DNA from: Orthonyx spaldingii
Taxonomy: Eukaryota; Chordata; Aves; Passeriformes; Orthonychidae
Reading direction: 5' to 3'
NCBI GenBank assembly: GCA_013397795.1
Contig: VZTJ01005702.1
Coordinates: 818,925-882,924 of the forward strand
Length of the DNA stretch: 64,000 bases
The position numbers and the translations under genes were made by a program. Of this stretch, positions 59,801 through 64,000 are shown piece after piece (the stretch's first letter is position 1; every line of letters begins with the position of its first letter). The notes under the pieces are model-generated. The model searched no databases and was not told the origin of the DNA. It was given only the letters and a program-made list of their open reading frames with translations.

Positions 59801-62800
59801 GTAAATTTTTTTAGTGTTATTTTAACTTAAGGTTTTTTCATTTTATTTTAAGTGTGAGATGATGTTTGCTGTGCCTCTGACGGAGAGGATTACCACTGGT
59901 GTGCAATGAGTGTGCCTCAGGTTAGCCATGAGGCTGCTTACTATGCAAATCCACAGTAAGTCACTGTGCTGTGCACGCCGGGCTAACCCTGGCGTGTGGG
60001 TTAGTCGAGAGAGGGTGTTCCTCATGTGCACACTGGTGGGGTTTTATGCTAATTAAATCAAATTTAAGGGGGGCACCTAAACAGTTAGGGGAGGTTAAGT
60101 CTTCAGTTTTAGCCCTTGTTTCTGAAACTGAAGTTTTGCTAAAGATCTGTAGCTGAAATTTTTTTGGTTGCTTGTTTCTCTCCCTTTGGAAGTAAAAGTG
60201 CCACTTCCATGGAGAAACAATGCTCTCCCTATGAGGATGGGAAGATCCGGGACAACTTTGTTCTCCTGAGATTTCCTATGTTACTCTATGTCATTTTAGT
60301 TTATTTTTTAGGGATTTAATTTTGTTTATATAATTTCACTGCCTGGAAGTCTTGGAGTATCTAGGGAACTTGGAAACATAGGAAAAGCAGATTTGCATGC
60401 CATGGAAATGTAACCTGATTATAATAATCAATTTTACTCATTTGATTATCTGAAATAAATTGACATTCCAGAAAACTTCACAGTAGGGTGGCAGGAGACT
60501 CTACAGAAAATATTAGAGACCGTTAGGCAAGATCCCTTTCTCCTCCTTTCCTCCTCAAGGAGAAAGATTCCTGGTGCCAACCTGAAGGAATCTTTTCTTC
60601 TCTCTGAAAAAAGCAGACATTCAGTGGCTAACAGCTCAGACACTGCTATTTGGAAAGACCTGATGCCTTATAAGTAACCTACTTCACTCCTTCTAGTGTT
60701 AATGTTGAAACCAGTGTAGCATGGATTAGTTTATAATTAAAAAAAAAGGGTGCATTATGTTAATTGCCACTCTGGCTTCTGTGACCTGCAGAGGGAAGAC
60801 TAATATGCTATATTAGACCACTAATTAATATTTATTCTTTCACTCTACTGACAGTGGGGCTTGCAATATAATTTTGTAGTATGTATTTATGATCCAATTG
60901 TGTTCAAATGTTTATGAAATTTTAGGAGAATGGCAACTTTATTTTGACTCCAATGCTTTGAGATTGCATAACTGTAATAGAGAGATACTTGCAGGACTGC
61001 ACAGCATTAGACTGAAGCTTACATCTGACAAACATTAGTGAGATCTTACTTTCCTTTGGATCCAATGGAGAACAGTCTCTGTAAGTAGAAAAACATTTTG
61101 CGGAGGTTGCAAGAGGAAAGACCAGAAATTCCTCTCCAGTGTTTTCCAAAAATAGCATGATTTGAATAAGGTTGCATGTTTTAACATGCATTAGAGAAAA
61201 ATAATTGGTGTGACCTAAATTCAGTACACTAGTTCTCTGTGTTATTTGCTGGTAGTTAATTACTGGCATATTTTTTCATCCACAAGTGTGGAGGGGCTGT
61301 TCATTCTCAGCTTCCACACAGGAAATAATTTTATTTATTTAGCTTGAAATTTGTGCATATCCAAATGCATGCAAAGTATTTGCCTAGTGACCTTAGAGTG
61401 AATTATTTGCACAAACTCTCCCCTTCCCTGATTTCCATTTCATTTCAAGTGTACTGCTTGGCCTTGGTTTTGAATTGCAGTGGTTTTATTGTGTTTTCAT
61501 GATGAACAGAAAAGCTAAACCAGACCATCAGACTCAATCTCTTTTCTGAAAGTGGAGATAACATGGATTGTGCCTGTGACCTTAGAAGCAGAGGATTTCC
61601 TAAGATTCTTTGGGATCCCTGGCAGGCAACCATTCACTGTGAAGTGCTTCAAAAAATTGTTGTGTCAACAAAACTGGAGTGTGTGGGAATGTATCAACTA
61701 AGAGGATAAGGCATTCAAGGACTAGCTGAAGTGCATATAGTAAAGATTTAATTTTGTGGGGAAAAGGAAGAAACACAACATATGAGGACTGGTGTTCTCT
61801 AAAAAGAATAGCTTAATGGTTTAGGCAGATACAGCTTTGAGGGATGAATGTTGAATCTTACCAAATAACCACCAGTAATTTTGTCAAATTTACTTTACAT
61901 GTCAGGCTTAAATCTGGAACTTTTAAGAATATTTTCTTTCTGAAAAACTTTTGGGAGTGGTGGGGAAAACATTTTAAGAAATTTGTTTCTATTTTGCTAT
62001 TATCCATTTGACTTATATAACAATACTGTTTGTTTTTAATAGTTTCAATAAGTTGGTGGTTAGAATATCTGTAGGAGGATTAAAATGGGCTTCAACATCT
62101 ATTCAAATCATAACATATTGTAGGAGAGAAGGAAACATTTGATCAGTCTTCTTTGTTCTGACAATTCTATGTGAGTTTTAATATGCAGTGTGTTTATGCT
62201 AAAAGTCAATACATTAAAAAAATTCCTCAAGCATCTGTGCATCACTGAATGCTTTGTTTAGGTCATGCCTTTAGTGGTATGAGGGCTTGCAAATCTGTGT
62301 GGGGGTGGAGAGGAATGACTGTATGCCCACGTGTGAGCTTTTCTGTAAGTCGGGTCTATTTTTGGTATGCAACGAAGAGAGGTACAGAGCAAAAATAGGG
62401 GTTCAGTTGCAATGTTAAGGCCTGTAAAAGCTTTCCTGTTGTGGGAAGTGCCTACCAGACTCTCAGAGCAGTTGTGTTAGTGTCCATGGGAATATTTGGG
62501 GTTTAATTTAGCATGCTAGATTAGTGCCTAATACCTTAATTAAGGCTAACATTTTTAATAAGTTTCCTGCAAACCTTTTGTGGCTGACTACAGTCGTGGA
62601 ACAGACATAATATAAAGCCCATCTCCAGGGTTTTCTGTTGTTGGCAGTTTTATGAAAGCTGTCATTCTATTTCAGAGTGATGAAACTGACCAGTGAACAT
62701 AATCTTTAACGGAAGGATCCACAGATCTGACTAGACTTCTTAAAAATATTAATCCAAATAACTGATGCCAGTGACGTATTGAAATTGTACACACCTAGTA

Positions 62801-63353
62801 CATTTAGACTAATGTTTTTATAAAAATTGTGATAACTGTTTCAGAAAATGCTTTGTTAGTTGATAAAACAGCTTTTCCAGTGAGATGCTGCTTAATTCTC
62901 TTGTCAGTTCACATGTTTGGGATTTTCTACTGTGAAAAAGAGTAAATGAATTGTCTGGACAAAATTGGGAATAATATAATCAGGATTTTGTATGATTTTT
63001 AGACAAAGTGATTTATTTTGTAAACATTTGTATGTTAAAGAGTTGAACAAGAGTTCTCATCTTTATTTTTCAAAAAATCCAAAAAGACAAGCTCTCTCAC
63101 GCCTATCTTCTTTCCCCTCTGCCACACTTGCTCAGAGCAGTCAGTCCTTTCCCACTGCCATCTCCTATTGTTGCGGTCAAACGACCAAGGAAAAGTATAT
63201 ACTTCCTTTTGTGTCCTGTAGATAGGGGTTCTTAATTGATGACTGCAGCTTTCTTGCTGACAGAAAGGAAATGAATGGGCAGTAGTGATTATAGCACATC
63301 TGTTGTTTTCTGGTGAGCATCCTGTACAGCAGTGAAACTGTCTTGAAGACTAC
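59801..63353. other. Non-coding AT-rich block
   Basis: Just right of the exon candidate, 59,870-60,020 has more CpGs than its surroundings and an octamer ATGCAAAT (59,943-59,950). A consensus donor (CACA before gtaagt) occurs at 59,956/59,957, but no good acceptor matches it. A short imperfect hairpin (CGCCGGG, CTAA, CCCTGGCG) lies near 59,977-59,995. A TGCATGTT/AACATGCA inverted repeat lies at 61173-61190. No gene is supported. Confidence 0.55.
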
Positions 63354-63459
63354 TTTTTTTTTTTTTTTTTTNNNNNNNNNNNNNNNNNNNNNNNNNNNNN
63401 NNNNNNNNNNNNNNNNNNNNNNNNNNNNNNNNNNNNNNNNNNNNNTTTTTTTTTTTTTT
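63354..63459. repeat. Poly-T tract interrupted by a 74-N assembly gap
   Basis: Eighteen T, 74 N (63372-63445), then 14 T. As at 9.5 kb, the same homopolymer lies on both sides, so the gap is probably inside one T-rich tract. Frames crossing it are artefacts. Confidence 0.9.
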
Positions 63460-64000
63460 GAGGTGATTGGTTGGGTTTTTGTCCTGTTCAGGACCAGTTA
63501 ATAGAGAGGGTACAGGTGACAGGTGACAGTATTGTTCCTTTGTTACAGGTGTAGCCAGAGCAGAAAAACAAATTGCACACTGGAAGAAAATAACTTGCTT
63601 TTCAAATAAGTGTATTTTACACACACACACACCCCCACACACACCCCCCTCCCCCCAATCTTATAAAATCTTCAACGATGTGCTATGTATTGGTTGCCTG
63701 TGAGTCCTATCTTCCTAGTTGAGTCACTGCATTGTAGATTTAACACTCAAAAGTCAAGCTGGAAATGGCTTCCTTTGGGGAAGGGGAGAAATAAAATGGT
63801 ATTCATACTAAGAACCCAAAAGCTGAAACAGCAGCTTTCACTACTATTTCTAAGATGTTGTTTCTAAGTCTTGTGATGGCCTGCTTAAGCATCTACTGCT
63901 TCATGTGTTGCAGTATAGCTCTCAGAAGTGCTGAGGAACAAACTGGGGAGCTGTGTGGTGTGCTCCTGCTCTCCTAGAGAGGGTTCTGAGGATGTATGAA
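63460..64000. other. Non-coding right end with CA/C-rich simple repeat
   Basis: A direct repeat of CAGGTGA (two and a half units) lies near 63,513-63,530. (CA)n followed by C-runs occupies 63619-63656. No gene or exon can be supported to the window's end. Confidence 0.6.
63619..63656. repeat. (AC)n/(C)n simple repeat
   Basis: About seven AC units, then CCCC, further ACs and two C-runs up to 63,656. Confidence 0.9.

Noticed and set aside
1..64000. CRISPR, operon, phage, toxin-antitoxin or other microbial system
   Set aside because: The sequence is vertebrate. There are no spaced repeat arrays, no ribosome binding sites before long frames, and no dense coding.

Overview
The window is nuclear DNA from a vertebrate, most likely a songbird (order Passeriformes). 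It is AT-rich and CpG-poor, with no bacterial-style gene packing. Two 5'-truncated CR1 LINE 3' ends carry the avian pattern (an SP-like 'GATGATCCTTG...CCCTTCCAA' stretch followed by ATTCTATG-type tails). A third repeat joins a tRNA-Ile(AAT)-like head to a CR1 3' tail, the architecture of the passerine TguSINE1 family. No long protein-coding exon is visible, and none of the predicted reading frames matches a protein family I recognise. The longest frames sit in low-complexity DNA or read through assembly gaps.

Layout. 1-20.2 kb: non-coding AT-rich DNA with a poly-T assembly gap at 9.5 kb, a 20-bp perfect palindrome at 12.1 kb and a GC-rich patch at 19.5-19.75 kb. 20.2-20.6 kb: CR1 fragment, + strand. 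24.18-24.23 kb: a 47-nt segment bounded by good splice consensus on the + strand, followed 49 nt later by a 10-bp hairpin. 25.36-25.50 kb: tRNA-Ile/CR1 SINE, - strand. 25.5-46 kb: non-coding, with several weak + strand exon candidates, a striking 15-bp inverted repeat at 38.9 kb, and simple repeats. 46.19-46.42 kb: second CR1 fragment. 47.27-48.31 kb: the only CpG island, about 1 kb, broken by a 39-N gap in a G-rich tract. 48.3-64 kb: non-coding, presumably intron, with the best downstream exon candidate at 59.716-59.784 kb and a second poly-T gap at 63.4 kb.

Interpretation. The CpG island is very probably the promoter and first exon of a gene. Positive G-over-C skew on the + strand and a consensus donor at 47,930/47,931 favour rightward transcription, so the right 16 kb would be its first intron(s). 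The exon candidates left of the island may belong to another + strand transcript, or may be chance. I could not name either gene. There is no operon, CRISPR array, phage, toxin or defence system here, and I found no credible undescribed multi-gene system. The most unusual structural signals are the 38.9-kb inverted repeat, which has two mutually exclusive pairings, and the exon-hairpin pair at 24.2 kb.
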